A stretch of DNA of 64,000 bases from Salegentibacter agarivorans (GTDB lineage: Bacteria; Bacteroidota; Bacteroidia; Flavobacteriales; Flavobacteriaceae): the NCBI RefSeq assembly GCF_900113135.1, contig NZ_FOOH01000012.1, forward strand, positions 1-64,000. Reading direction: 5' to 3'. This document shows, piece by piece, positions 27,385 through 37,067 of this stretch; within the stretch, counting starts at the first letter, position 1; the number at the start of each line of letters is the position of its first letter. The translations under genes were made by a program, and so were the position numbers. The notes beneath the pieces were generated by a model. It saw only the letters and a list, made by a program, of their open reading frames with translations, had not been told where the DNA came from and searched no databases.

Positions 27385-30300
27385 CTAATGTTTTTTAATA
27401 AACATTTTGGTAGTAATATCGTCAAAAGCAACCTCGGCTCCTTCAGTTACCACCTCTGCAAATTCGAGACTTGCAGTTAATGTTTCATTTTTAATATAGG
27501 TTATATTTTGGTTAACGGCATCCTCGACAATACCGTCCTTTTGTAGGGTCACATCAATAGTATCGGTAACTTCAAAGCCAGAATCTTTTCTCATATTCTG
27601 TATCCTGTTTACCAATTCCCTGGCAATTCCTTCCTTTTTTAATTCTTCAGAGATACTAACGTCTAAAGCTACGGTAATATTACCACTACTTGCCACTAGC
27701 CAGCCTTCAATATCCTGGGAAATAATTTCTACTTCTTCAGAAGCTAATTTAACCATTTCTCCGTTAAGATTTATCGCAATATTGCCTTCTCGCTCTATCT
27801 TTGAAATATCTTCAGGAGTTAATTTATTTATCTCGTTGACTACCAGCTTCATATCCTTTCCAAATCTTGGGCCAAGAACCTTAAAGTTTGGTTTTATTTG
27901 CTTTACAAGTAAGCCTGAAGCATCATCTATAAGCTGAAGTTCTTTTACGTTTACTTCAGATTTTATCAAGTCCTCAACCGCCTGAATTTCTTCACGTTGC
28001 TGCTCGTCAAGCACCGGAATCATTACTCTCTGCAACGGTTGTCTTACTTTTATCATCTCCTTTTTTCTAAGCGATAATACCAATGAAGAAATAGTTTGAG
28101 CCTTCTCCATTTTTCGCTCTAAAGATTTATCAACAAACTTATCATCATACTTTGAAAATTCAGCCAAATGTACCGATTCAAAGTTTTCTTTTTGTGTACT
28201 CTTGTTTAAGTCTTTGTAAAGCCTATCCATAAAGAACGGCGCCACCGGTGCACCCAGTTTGGCCACTTCAACTAAACAGGTATAAAGCGTTTGATATGCT
28301 GAAATTTTATCTTGCTGGTAATCGCCTTTCCAGAATCTTCTTCTACTTAAACGCACAAACCAGTTACTAAGGTTTTCCTGAACAAATTCTGAAATTGCCC
28401 GGGTTGCCCTGGTGGGTTCATAATCGGCATAAAATTTATCTACTTTCTCAATTAAAGTATGTAATTCTGAAAGGATCCAACGATCTATCTCGGGTCTTTC
28501 TTCCAAAGGAATATCATCCTCTTTATAGGTGAAATTATCAATATTCGCATATAAAGTGAAGAAAGAATAAGTGTTATAAAGCGTACCGAAAAATTTACGA
28601 CGCACCTCAGCAATTCCTTCAATATCAAATTTTAAGTTATCCCATGGATTGGCGTTAGAGATCATATACCAACGCGTAGCATCTGGGCCGAAAGCCGCCA
28701 ATGTTTCAAAAGGATCTACCGCGTTTCCAAGACGTTTAGACATTTTTTGTCCGTTTTTATCTAAAACAAGTCCGTTAGAAACTACGTTTTTATAAGCTAC
28801 ATCATCAAAAATCATTGTAGCGATAGCGTGCAGGGTATAAAACCAGCCTCTGGTTTGGTCAACACCTTCGGCTATGAAATCGGCCTGACGTTCTCCTTCT
28901 TCTACTTTTTCCTTATTTTCAAAGGGATAATGCCACTGCGCATAAGGCATAGAACCAGAATCGAACCATACATCTATAAGATCGTCTTCACGTTTCATTG
29001 GCTTGCCGGAATCTGAAACTAACGTGATTTCATCTACCACATTTTTATGAAGATCTACCAGATCGTAGTTTTCTTCACTCATATTTCCGGGTTCAAAACC
29101 TTCAAAAATATCTTTATCCATCAAGCCGGCTTTAACCGACTTCGCCATTTCTTCTTTCAATTCTGCAATAGAACCAATAAGCTTTTCCTCTTTCCCTTCT
29201 TCGGTTCTCCAAATTGGCAAGGGAATTCCCCAATAACGACTTCTGGATAAATTCCAGTCATTCGCATTGGCCAGCCAATTTCCAAAACGGCCTTCGCCAG
29301 TAGATTTTGGTTTCCAGTTAATGCCTTTATTCAATTCGTGCATGCGCTCCTTGAATTCGGTTACTTTTATGAACCAGGAATCCAACGGATAGTATAAAAT
29401 AGGTTTATCGGTTCTCCAGCAATTTGGATAGCTGTGAACATATTTTTCTACTTTAAAAGCACGATTTTCTTCTTTTAGTTTTATAGCAAGTTCAACGTCT
29501 ACAGATTTCTCTGGCGCCTGACCTTCGTCATAATATTCGTTCTTCACATACTTCCCGGCAAATTCACCCATCTCTGGTCTAAATTTACCCTGTAGATCTA
29601 CCAGCGGAACAAGGTTCCCATTTTCATCTTTCACCAATAATGGCGGAACTTGAGGTGTAGCCTGTTTCGCTACCAACGCATCGTCTGCACCAAAAGTTGG
29701 CGAAGTATGCACAATTCCGGTACCGTCTTCTGTAGTAACAAAATCTCCAGCAATTACACGGAAAGCATTTTCAGGATTTTCTGCAGGTAATGCATACGGC
29801 AACAACTGCTCGAATTTTATCCCAACCAGATCCTTTCCTGTGAAAGTTTCCCCGATTAAAAATGGGATCTTTTTATCACCTTCGTTATAAGCTTTAAGTT
29901 CCTCTTCGGTTTCAACTTCTGTAAACTTTTTATCAAACTGAGCCTTAACCAGCGCCTTCGCAACCAAAATAGTGATTGGCTCAAAAGTATACTGATTATA
30001 AGTTTTTACTGAAACATATTCAATTTTTGGCCCTACGGTTAATGCAGTATTAGAAGGCAAAGTCCACGGGGTAGTGGTCCAGGCGATTAAAAATGCGCCT
30101 TCCAAATCCTTTTCAACCGAAGCTGCTGAAGCATCAGTAATTTTAAACATTGCCGTAACAGTGGTATCGGTCACATCCTGGTAAGTCCCAGGTTGGTTGA
30201 GTTCGTGAGAACTTAGTCCCGTTCCTGCTTTTGGAGAATATGGCTGAATGGTGTAACCTTTGTAAATAAGGTCTTTTTTATAAATTTCAGAAAGCAGCCA

Positions 30301-30786
30301 CCAAACTGTTTCCATATATTTTGATTTATAGGTAACGTATGGATCTTCCATATCTACCCAATAACCTATTTTTTCGGTAAGGTCGTTCCACACATCGGTG
30401 TAACGCATTACCGCATTTTTACAGGCTTCGTTATATTTTTCTACGGAAATTTTGGTCCCAATATCTTCTTTGGTAATCCCAAGTTCTTTTTCTACACCAA
30501 GTTCTACCGGGAGACCGTGCGTATCCCAACCTGCTTTACGTTTTACCTGATATCCTTTTTGGGTTTTATAACGACAAAAAATATCCTTAATAGCTCGCGC
30601 CATTACGTGGTGAATTCCCGGAAGCCCATTCGCAGAAGGTGGCCCTTCAAAAAACACAAACGGTTCTTTGCCTTCCCGTGTAGAAACGCTTTTTTCAAAA
30701 ATATCGTTCTCCTTCCAGTAACTTAAGATTTCCTCAGCTACTTTTGGTAAGTCAAGTCCTTTATATTCAGGGAACTTATTGCTCAT
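27385..30786 (-). CDS. ileS: Isoleucyl-tRNA synthetase
   Basis: 1133 residues. Class I synthetase charging tRNA-Ile. HIGH-like motif in GPPSANGLPGIHHVMARAIK (about 49-68), editing (CP1) domain with GTGIVHTSPTFGADD and AWTTTPWTLPSNTAL, KMSKS motif as GQKMSKRLGNAVDPFE near 690, and an anticodon-binding region to about 900. A long C-terminal extension follows, as in the long bacterial/eukaryal-type IleRS; I see no CxxC zinc knuckle at the end. This type is often less sensitive to mupirocin, but that is family knowledge and was not tested. It is first in a pair with the DksA-like gene. Confidence 0.97.
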   Translation of the reverse strand: MSNKFPEYKGLDLPKVAEEILSYWKENDIFEKSVSTREGKEPFVFFEGPPSANGLPGIHHVMARAIKDIFCRYKTQKGYQVKRKAGWDTHGLPVELGVEKELGITKEDIGTKISVEKYNEACKNAVMRYTDVWNDLTEKIGYWVDMEDPYVTYKSKYMETVWWLLSEIYKKDLIYKGYTIQPYSPKAGTGLSSHELNQPGTYQDVTDTTVTAMFKITDASAASVEKDLEGAFLIAWTTTPWTLPSNTALTVGPKIEYVSVKTYNQYTFEPITILVAKALVKAQFDKKFTEVETEEELKAYNEGDKKIPFLIGETFTGKDLVGIKFEQLLPYALPAENPENAFRVIAGDFVTTEDGTGIVHTSPTFGADDALVAKQATPQVPPLLVKDENGNLVPLVDLQGKFRPEMGEFAGKYVKNEYYDEGQAPEKSVDVELAIKLKEENRAFKVEKYVHSYPNCWRTDKPILYYPLDSWFIKVTEFKERMHELNKGINWKPKSTGEGRFGNWLANANDWNLSRSRYWGIPLPIWRTEEGKEEKLIGSIAELKEEMAKSVKAGLMDKDIFEGFEPGNMSEENYDLVDLHKNVVDEITLVSDSGKPMKREDDLIDVWFDSGSMPYAQWHYPFENKEKVEEGERQADFIAEGVDQTRGWFYTLHAIATMIFDDVAYKNVVSNGLVLDKNGQKMSKRLGNAVDPFETLAAFGPDATRWYMISNANPWDNLKFDIEGIAEVRRKFFGTLYNTYSFFTLYANIDNFTYKEDDIPLEERPEIDRWILSELHTLIEKVDKFYADYEPTRATRAISEFVQENLSNWFVRLSRRRFWKGDYQQDKISAYQTLYTCLVEVAKLGAPVAPFFMDRLYKDLNKSTQKENFESVHLAEFSKYDDKFVDKSLERKMEKAQTISSLVLSLRKKEMIKVRQPLQRVMIPVLDEQQREEIQAVEDLIKSEVNVKELQLIDDASGLLVKQIKPNFKVLGPRFGKDMKLVVNEINKLTPEDISKIEREGNIAINLNGEMVKLASEEVEIISQDIEGWLVASSGNITVALDVSISEELKKEGIARELVNRIQNMRKDSGFEVTDTIDVTLQKDGIVEDAVNQNITYIKNETLTASLEFAEVVTEGAEVAFDDITTKMFIKKH

Positions 30787-30820
30787 TTTTTCAAAATTTC
30801 CAATGAGTCGCGAAAATAAT

Positions 30821-30828
30821 CAAATTTA
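30821..30828 (-). promoter_or_regulatory. Putative -7 element for ileS
   Basis: The minus strand reads TAAATTTG, matching TAnnTTTG, with a predicted start about 28 bases before the ATG. No TTG element was seen at the right distance, so it is weak. Confidence 0.3.
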
Positions 30829-30931
30829 AGAAAAGAGTGCGATAGAAAAACGGAAAAAGCTAACCCAAAAGAAATTGAAATGAAATAAACCCAGAAAGAT
30901 TTTTAAAAGCCTTGAGAATTACGAAAAAGGA

Positions 30932-33337
30932 TTAAAAACTATACCTCAGCGCTAAAATTAAATTTCTACCTGCAGCGGCGATTCCCGAGGAATAAGTTCG
31001 GTAACGCTGGTCGGTAATATTTTCTAAGGAAGCGGTTGTCAGCAAGTTTTTGCTAAACTCGTATTGTCCTGTTAAATTTAGGCTATACCAGGAAGGTGAA
31101 TATGGATTTCCATTATCGTCTATGGCGTATAAATAGGCTTTGCCCTGTTCTGAAGGCGCAAGATCTTCATAATCGAATTGCCCATTATATTCAGCAAAAA
31201 GATCGAATTTCAGTCTTTTTTTGTGCCATATTAAATGTGTATTTCCAAATACAGGAGCTGCGTGGCGTAATGCCGCGGTAGAACCATCTTCCTGCTCTTC
31301 TTTTCCTTCAGTAATACTTATTTGGGAACTGAATCTTAGCGCGACAGATAAATCAATTTCTATCCCACTCTCAAAACCATAAACATGCGCTTTCGCTGTG
31401 TTCTGAATCGCCTGCACACGGCTTGGCTCTCCCTGGTAATCTATTTCGGTTTCTCCATTTAAGTTGAAATCCCTGCGTACCATAGCGTCATTCAAATACG
31501 TATAAAATGCGGTCGCGATAAAACTGATATTTTCGGCAGGTTTCCAGTCAAAACCAAGTTCACTGCTGTAGGCATATTCCGGTTTTAAATCTGGATTTGG
31601 CACTACAACAGCGCCCGGTTCAGAATCGAAAATTTTACCCATATCATCTATATTAGGAGCTCTAAATGCAGTTGAAAGATTTAATCGCCACCCAATAAAC
31701 CTGTTTTGCTGCCAGTTAATTCCCGCGCTCCCGGTTAAGGCACCGGTATTAATATTGGCTTTCTGAAATGGAAAATCATATAAATTCTCATCAAAATCAG
31801 CATTCACCAGAATATGATTATACCGAAGTCCAGATTGAAAAGAAAGATCTTTCTGGATTTTCCATTGATAAGTGGTATAAGCGGCGATTGACTGCCAGGT
31901 GGAAGCATCTGGATATCGTGACGCAGTGATATTTTCTTCTTCAGTTAAAATATTTTCTGTAAATCCTGTAGAATTTACTTTATTAAAAACATACTCGGCG
32001 CCATAAAATAACCGGCTTTCTTCAAAAGTCTTTTCAAAATCAAAATTCACCGAATATGCATCTACATTTTCTTTGGTGTTGTATAACCAATCCTCCCCAA
32101 AATCACGGTTATGCCTGCTTTCTTCAAAAAATTGGTAAGCGGTGGTCATCTGGGCTTTATCATACAAAGATCCGTGGCCTTTTTTATTGATCTTAAAATT
32201 ACCCATAAACCACTCCTGAGGTCCATAATACCATTCTGCTGATCGCAATTCAGCATCGCGCTTTCTATAAAGCCTGTCAAATCTTGGAAAATCTGATGTG
32301 GTAGAATAGATAAGTCCGAGGTTAAGATCCCAGTCTTTATGCGGCATAAATTTAACCTTCTGCAGTAAATTTATTTGATTATAGCCGGTTGGTTTTTGCA
32401 CCTGTGGGTTATCATTAGAAACAATTAGATCTTCCCCATTTCTTCGCACGGCATATTCATTTCGCAAATATTCATCAGGTCCATGAGATCCCATTCTTAA
32501 ATCATCGAAATCTGAAAAGCTAATACTGCTTAAAAAAGCCCAGTTCTCCAGGCCTATATTAACATCGGCGTGTACGGTTTTTTCATTATTGGCAGAAGCG
32601 TAACGGGAATAAGCGCTCCCGGAAACCGAAGTTTCATTAGTAAATGAAAATTTTGGTTTCAAAGTATAGAAATTCATCACCCCGCCAACGGCATCACTTC
32701 CATAAACCACCGATCCCGGACCAAGAATTACCTCGGTATTTTCTACCGCCAAGGGATCTATTGAGATGATATTTTGAAGATTTCCGCTTCTAAAAATCGC
32801 AGTATTCATTCTCACGCCATCTACCGTAATTAACAATCTGTTTGTTGAAAAACCACGAATCATAGGGCTTCCGCCACCTAACTGGCTTTTTTGAACAAAA
32901 ACCTGCCCGCTGCTTTCTAAAAGATCGGCTGAAGTTTGCGGGCTCGCCATAATAATATCTTTAGCTGAAAAACTGACTATTTTCTGCGGAATTTCATCTT
33001 TATTCATTTCAAATTTTGCCACTGAAAGCACCACCTGCTCCAACTCGTTATCATTCCCATTTAGATAAACTGTATTCTGGTTTTGGATAATCTGGGATTT
33101 CTTTAAACTTTTATTGGAATAGTTTACGTGAGAAAAATGTATAATTTCCTCCATTTCGAATGCTGAAATATCGGCTTCCCCATCAAAATTGGTAAGCTCA
33201 CTTTTAGATTTATTCGCATTGTAAATAGCCACGCTGGCAAGTGGCTCATGGCTTTCTTCATCTAAAACCTGTATCTGCTGGGCGTAGATACTATTAACCA
33301 TAAAAAAAAGGAGTATTACTCCTGTGAGACTTCGCAT
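30932..33337 (-). CDS. TonB-dependent receptor, haem/haemoglobin-type
   Basis: 801 residues. Signal peptide (ends IYAQ), short carboxypeptidase-regulatory-like domain (about 20-95), plug domain (about 115-230) and barrel ending LALRYSF. The plug is distinctive: GGGSPMIRGFSTNRLLITVD, then GVRMNTAIFRSGNLQNIISI and GPGSVVYGSDAVGGVMNF, close to the signature of haem/haemoglobin receptors. Family knowledge suggests haem or iron-complex uptake, but related vitamin and metal receptors share this plug. It begins immediately after the recO stop codon. There is no haem-degrading gene nearby. Confidence 0.88.
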   Translation of the reverse strand: MRSLTGVILLFFMVNSIYAQQIQVLDEESHEPLASVAIYNANKSKSELTNFDGEADISAFEMEEIIHFSHVNYSNKSLKKSQIIQNQNTVYLNGNDNELEQVVLSVAKFEMNKDEIPQKIVSFSAKDIIMASPQTSADLLESSGQVFVQKSQLGGGSPMIRGFSTNRLLITVDGVRMNTAIFRSGNLQNIISIDPLAVENTEVILGPGSVVYGSDAVGGVMNFYTLKPKFSFTNETSVSGSAYSRYASANNEKTVHADVNIGLENWAFLSSISFSDFDDLRMGSHGPDEYLRNEYAVRRNGEDLIVSNDNPQVQKPTGYNQINLLQKVKFMPHKDWDLNLGLIYSTTSDFPRFDRLYRKRDAELRSAEWYYGPQEWFMGNFKINKKGHGSLYDKAQMTTAYQFFEESRHNRDFGEDWLYNTKENVDAYSVNFDFEKTFEESRLFYGAEYVFNKVNSTGFTENILTEEENITASRYPDASTWQSIAAYTTYQWKIQKDLSFQSGLRYNHILVNADFDENLYDFPFQKANINTGALTGSAGINWQQNRFIGWRLNLSTAFRAPNIDDMGKIFDSEPGAVVVPNPDLKPEYAYSSELGFDWKPAENISFIATAFYTYLNDAMVRRDFNLNGETEIDYQGEPSRVQAIQNTAKAHVYGFESGIEIDLSVALRFSSQISITEGKEEQEDGSTAALRHAAPVFGNTHLIWHKKRLKFDLFAEYNGQFDYEDLAPSEQGKAYLYAIDDNGNPYSPSWYSLNLTGQYEFSKNLLTTASLENITDQRYRTYSSGIAAAGRNLILALRYSF

Positions 33338-34057
33338 TTAGCTAAAAATTTCGTTAAGTACGGCGAGTGATTTTGGTTTTTTAAAACCTTCAATATGCAA
33401 CTCGTAATACAAAAGCAACATATTTAAAAAATTAGACCGACTTTGCTGATTCAACTTTACTTCGTTGAGAGCATCAAAATTTATGCCTAATAACTGGCGT
33501 AGAATAGTGATATTTTGGCCTTCTATACAATAATTATTGATACTGTTCATTTCAAAAACGCCATCTAAAAGATTAAAGTAAGGAAGCTCTTTAGATGCCG
33601 AATCAGGATAAAATCCCAAATAGCGCGTTAAGTTTAGTAAAAATAAAAGATGAAAATTGGCGATTTTATCGTGCAAATCTAACCACATTAGTGAATTTTC
33701 AAGATAATTAAATAACTGTGGATTGGTTTCTTCTTCCCTAATAGCGTTTTTTAAAACTTCAGCCAAAAACATAAGCATCGCGCCTTTTACCATGTTGGTA
33801 TGAAGGCTGGTATAAGTGTGTAATACCTTTGCATCTTTAAGGTATTCCATTTTTCCCTGGTTGCGGTGGTTTGCAACAATTTCTAACTGGGTAAGCAGCT
33901 GAAACTGGGAAGCTTTGAACTTTCCTTTTTTAGATTTAAGCACTCCCTTAAGCATATAGGTTTTTAAGCCATCACTATAAGTATAGGCTTTCACAATCAA
34001 ATCGGCCTCGCCGTATTTTAAAGCACTAATTACAATGGCCGGAGTGGTAACAAGCAT
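33338..34057 (-). CDS. recO: DNA repair protein RecO
   Basis: 239 residues, the usual length. RecO helps load RecA on SSB-coated DNA in the RecFOR pathway. The N-terminal OB-fold start is typical (TPAIVISALKYGEADLIVKA, then YTYSDGLKTYMLKGV with GKFKASQFQLLTQLEI), followed by the all-helical domain with LLNLTRYLGFYPD. The zinc-binding cysteines of some RecO proteins are not seen. It abuts the TonB receptor start with no spacer. Confidence 0.92.
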   Translation of the reverse strand: MLVTTPAIVISALKYGEADLIVKAYTYSDGLKTYMLKGVLKSKKGKFKASQFQLLTQLEIVANHRNQGKMEYLKDAKVLHTYTSLHTNMVKGAMLMFLAEVLKNAIREEETNPQLFNYLENSLMWLDLHDKIANFHLLFLLNLTRYLGFYPDSASKELPYFNLLDGVFEMNSINNYCIEGQNITILRQLLGINFDALNEVKLNQQSRSNFLNMLLLYYELHIEGFKKPKSLAVLNEIFS

Positions 34058-34090
34058 TCCTTAACAATTATTTCTTCCCGAAGATAATTA

Positions 34091-34116
34091 AAAAAGGCCG
34101 CCCAAAAAGCGACCTT
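34091..34116 (-). terminator. Terminator of gdhA
   Basis: AAGGCCGC (34094-34101) pairs with GCGACCTT (34109-34116) with one mismatch, and on the minus strand a run of T follows. It lies 25 bases past the gdhA stop codon. Confidence 0.75.
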
Positions 34117-34140
34117 AATTTAATTCTATTTAGAAAGTAA

Positions 34141-35484
34141 TTAAACTACTCCCTGTGCAAGCATAGCATCGGCAACTTTCACGAAACCGGCAATATTTGC
34201 TCCTTTCACGTAATCTATATAACCATCTTCTTCCTTTCCAAACTCAACACAACGATCGTGAATATCGTTCATAATCGCGTGTAATTTTTGGTCTACTTCT
34301 TGTGAAGTCCAGTTATATCGCATAGAATTTTGGCTCATTTCTAAACCAGAAGTGGCAACACCACCAGCATTAGAAGCTTTACCAGGCGAGAATAAAATTC
34401 TTGCTTCCTTAAACACCTCTACAGCATCTGGGGTACACGGCATATTCGCACCTTCGCCCACGCACATACAACCATTTTCAATTAACTTCTCAGCATCAGC
34501 TTTTTGAAGTTCGTTTTGCGTAGCACAAGGAAGCGCTACATCACATTTCACACTCCATGGTGTTTCTCCTTCATAATATTTAGCTGAAGGATATTGATCT
34601 ACATATTCACTTATTCTACCACGTCTAACATTTTTAAGATCCATGATAAACTGAAGCTTTTCTGAATCAATTCCGGCTTCATCATAAATATAACCTCCAG
34701 AATCACTCATTGTTAAAATCTTCGCTTTAAATTCCAGGGCTTTTTCTGCAGCATATTGCGCCACATTTCCAGATCCTGAAACCACTACCGTTTTACCTTC
34801 AAGAGATTCATTGCGTGTTTTAAGCATATTTTGTGCAAAATATACATTCCCGTAACCGGTAGCTTCAGGACGAATAAGAGACCCACCGTAAGAGAGTCCT
34901 TTCCCGGTTAAAATGCCGGTAAATTCGTTTTGTAATCTTTTATACTGGCCAAACATATAACCAACTTCACGAGCGCCAACGCCTATATCTCCCGCAGGAA
35001 CATCGGTATTTGCACCTATATGGCGATAAAGTTCTGTCATAAAACTCTGGCAAAAACTCATTACTTCATTATCTGATTTTCCTTTTGGATCAAAATCAGA
35101 TCCTCCTTTTCCACCACCCATTGGTAAAGTGGTAAGGCTGTTTTTAAATACCTGCTCAAAAGCAAGAAATTTAAGGATACTAAGGTTTACGGAAGGGTGA
35201 AAACGCAAACCACCTTTGTAAGGTCCAATGGCTGAATTCATTTGAATTCTAAACCCGCGATTCACCTGAATATTACCTTCATCATCTAACCAGGAAACCC
35301 TGAACATAATAACACGTTCCGGCTCTACCATACGCTCTAAAAGTTGCATATTCTGGTACTTTTTATTCTCTTCTATAAAGGGAATAATAGTCTCAGCAAC
35401 TTCGTGCACGGCCTGCATGAATTCGGGTTCATTTTGATTCCTTTTTGATACTTTATCGAGGAAATCCTGAATATTTTGTTCCAT
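34141..35484 (-). CDS. gdhA: NADP-specific glutamate dehydrogenase
   Basis: 447 residues, hexameric-type length. It makes glutamate from 2-oxoglutarate and ammonium. Substrate pocket GPYKGGLRFHPSVNLSILKF (about 88-107), catalytic Lys in PMGGGKGGSDFDPKGKSD (about 122-139), DIGVGAREVGYMFG near 166, and dinucleotide fold VVVSGSGNVAQYAAEKAL near 233. LSYGGSLIRPEATGYGNVYF is typical of the NADP class. A matching promoter lies at 35534-35566, giving a leader of about 40 bases. Confidence 0.97.
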   Translation of the reverse strand: MEQNIQDFLDKVSKRNQNEPEFMQAVHEVAETIIPFIEENKKYQNMQLLERMVEPERVIMFRVSWLDDEGNIQVNRGFRIQMNSAIGPYKGGLRFHPSVNLSILKFLAFEQVFKNSLTTLPMGGGKGGSDFDPKGKSDNEVMSFCQSFMTELYRHIGANTDVPAGDIGVGAREVGYMFGQYKRLQNEFTGILTGKGLSYGGSLIRPEATGYGNVYFAQNMLKTRNESLEGKTVVVSGSGNVAQYAAEKALEFKAKILTMSDSGGYIYDEAGIDSEKLQFIMDLKNVRRGRISEYVDQYPSAKYYEGETPWSVKCDVALPCATQNELQKADAEKLIENGCMCVGEGANMPCTPDAVEVFKEARILFSPGKASNAGGVATSGLEMSQNSMRYNWTSQEVDQKLHAIMNDIHDRCVEFGKEEDGYIDYVKGANIAGFVKVADAMLAQGVV

Positions 35485-35533
35485 ATTATGTGATACTTCA
35501 AATAGTTTATAAAAAAAGCTGTGTTTTGTACTG

Positions 35534-35566
35534 CAAATATATGAGTTCTATAAAAAACGACCTCAA
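35534..35566 (-). promoter_or_regulatory. gdhA promoter
   Basis: On the minus strand the -7 element is TATATTTG (35541-35534), a full match to TAnnTTTG. A TTG lies 22 bases upstream (35566-35564). The predicted start is about 43 bases before the gdhA ATG. Confidence 0.6.
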
Positions 35567-35656
35567 ATTTTTATCTTTTCATATAAAATTAACGTCTTAC
35601 TTTCAGCGTTTTATAGAGCGAATATTTTATCTAATTTTTTGTTAAAGTAGTTTTTA

Positions 35657-35664
35657 TATATTTG
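35657..35664 (+). promoter_or_regulatory. Promoter -7 element for the 35688 gene
   Basis: TATATTTG matches TAnnTTTG exactly and lies 23 bases before the ATG. The only upstream TTG (35639-35641) is 15 bases away, shorter than usual, so the -33 element is uncertain. Confidence 0.5.
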
Positions 35665-35687
35665 TTGCATCCTCCCAAGCTGGTACT

Positions 35688-36467
35688 ATGCATAATTGCA
35701 AGATATTTATAGCTCTTTTAGTTTTTACATTATTCTTTCAGGGAAAGAGTTATGCCCAGTTTGGTATTGCACACGAAATTGGCGTTAAGGCCGGTCCAGC
35801 TTCATTTTTTACCGATTATGGGGAACGCTGGAATGTTAGAAATAACCTTAATAACGCGGGCTATGGCATTGGGATTTCCCATTATATGAACTTTGCCTAT
35901 AAAACCGACTGTCACTACTCACAGGCGGCTTCTTTTTTTACCAATCATTTTAGAATAAGAAATGAACTGGATTATTTTTACTCTAAATTAGAACATTATG
36001 GTCCTGTAGCCAGCAAACCAACCCTGGGCGGACAATTATTACGCGCTATGCACGGGGAAAGTGAAATTATTGAAGGGGGAATTCATTTGGAATATCACCC
36101 TTTTCGCATTCGGGATTTTACGCATTCGGGTTATATGTTTTCTCCTTATATAAGCCTGGGCGGGCATTTTGTTTCTTATAAAGCTGATGCCTATTCTGAT
36201 TTAGGTTCTTTGCAAAATCCTAAAAATGTTTTCCCAACTTTTATTGGCGGAATGGATTTTGACCGTGGCAGCACTTATTCTATAATTGGCGGACTTGGTT
36301 TACGCTACCGCCTGGGATTTAGACACGATCTTTTAATTGAAGCCCGGGGACAATATTACGGTAGCGACTGGCTTGACGGATTAAATATTGACGCGCCTCA
36401 AAATAAATTCAACGATTATATATTTTGGGTGAATGTTGGCTATGTTTATTATATCAACTTTCAATAG
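35688..36467 (+). CDS. Exported outer-membrane barrel-like protein, Flavobacteriia-specific family
   Basis: 259 residues with a Sec signal peptide (ends SYAQ, about 24). The mature part is rich in Gly and aromatic residues in an alternating pattern and ends YVYYINFQ, suggesting a small beta barrel. The opening FGIAHEIGVKAGPASFFTDY, then ERWNVRNNLNN, resembles what I recall as the THC0290_0291 family, restricted to Flavobacteriia; this naming is from memory. Function unknown. It is divergent from gdhA and its 3' end overlaps convergent pncA by 14 bases. Confidence 0.75.
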   Translation: MHNCKIFIALLVFTLFFQGKSYAQFGIAHEIGVKAGPASFFTDYGERWNVRNNLNNAGYGIGISHYMNFAYKTDCHYSQAASFFTNHFRIRNELDYFYSKLEHYGPVASKPTLGGQLLRAMHGESEIIEGGIHLEYHPFRIRDFTHSGYMFSPYISLGGHFVSYKADAYSDLGSLQNPKNVFPTFIGGMDFDRGSTYSIIGGLGLRYRLGFRHDLLIEARGQYYGSDWLDGLNIDAPQNKFNDYIFWVNVGYVYYINFQ

Positions 36468-37065
36468 CATTTGAAGAAATAATTCTACCACCCAATTCTT
36501 TTAATTCTACTTTAGCTTTTTTAAAATCTCCCGCGTTTAGCGCGCGTGTAGCATCCTCTATTATGGTCGCTTTAAAACCTTCTTTAATTGCATCTTTAGC
36601 GGTAAAATGCACACAAATTTCAGCAGCAAGTCCGCAAAAATAAAGGTCTTTTGCATTTTTTTCTTTTAAATACCCAGAAAGCCCGGTGGATTTTAAATGC
36701 TGATTATCGTAAAAAGCACTGTAGCTGTCTATTTCTGGATTGGTGCCTTTTCTAAAAATGGCTTCAATTTTTGAAGTTTTTAAATCCTTATGAAACTCGG
36801 CGCCATCGGTATTTTGCACACAATGCTCTGGCCACATTACCTGCTCTATTCCTTTAAGATCAATAGTTTCAAACTCCTTTTTTCCTTTGTGGCTACTGGC
36901 AAAACTGGCGTGGCCGTTTGGATGCCAATCCTGGGAAGCAATTATTAAATCAAAGCTTTCCTGAATTTTATTGATCACCGGGATAATTTCATCTCCATTA
37001 GGTACAGCAAGCGAGCCACCTGGCATAAAATCGTTTTGAGGATCTATAATAATCAAAGTTTTCAT
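36454..37065 (-). CDS. pncA: Nicotinamidase
   Basis: 203 residues, isochorismatase-like hydrolase. It deamidates nicotinamide to nicotinic acid in NAD salvage. Catalytic triad residues visible: Asp in LIIDPQNDFMPGGSLAV (about 8), Lys in FRKGTNPEIDSYSAF (about 110) and Cys in GLAAEICVHFTAKDA (about 152). The metal-binding DWHPNGHASF motif (about 46) is intact. It starts 2 bases after pncB, so the product of one enzyme is the substrate of the next. Confidence 0.95.
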   Translation of the reverse strand: MKTLIIIDPQNDFMPGGSLAVPNGDEIIPVINKIQESFDLIIASQDWHPNGHASFASSHKGKKEFETIDLKGIEQVMWPEHCVQNTDGAEFHKDLKTSKIEAIFRKGTNPEIDSYSAFYDNQHLKSTGLSGYLKEKNAKDLYFCGLAAEICVHFTAKDAIKEGFKATIIEDATRALNAGDFKKAKVELKELGGRIISSNAIES

Positions 37066-37067
37066 AA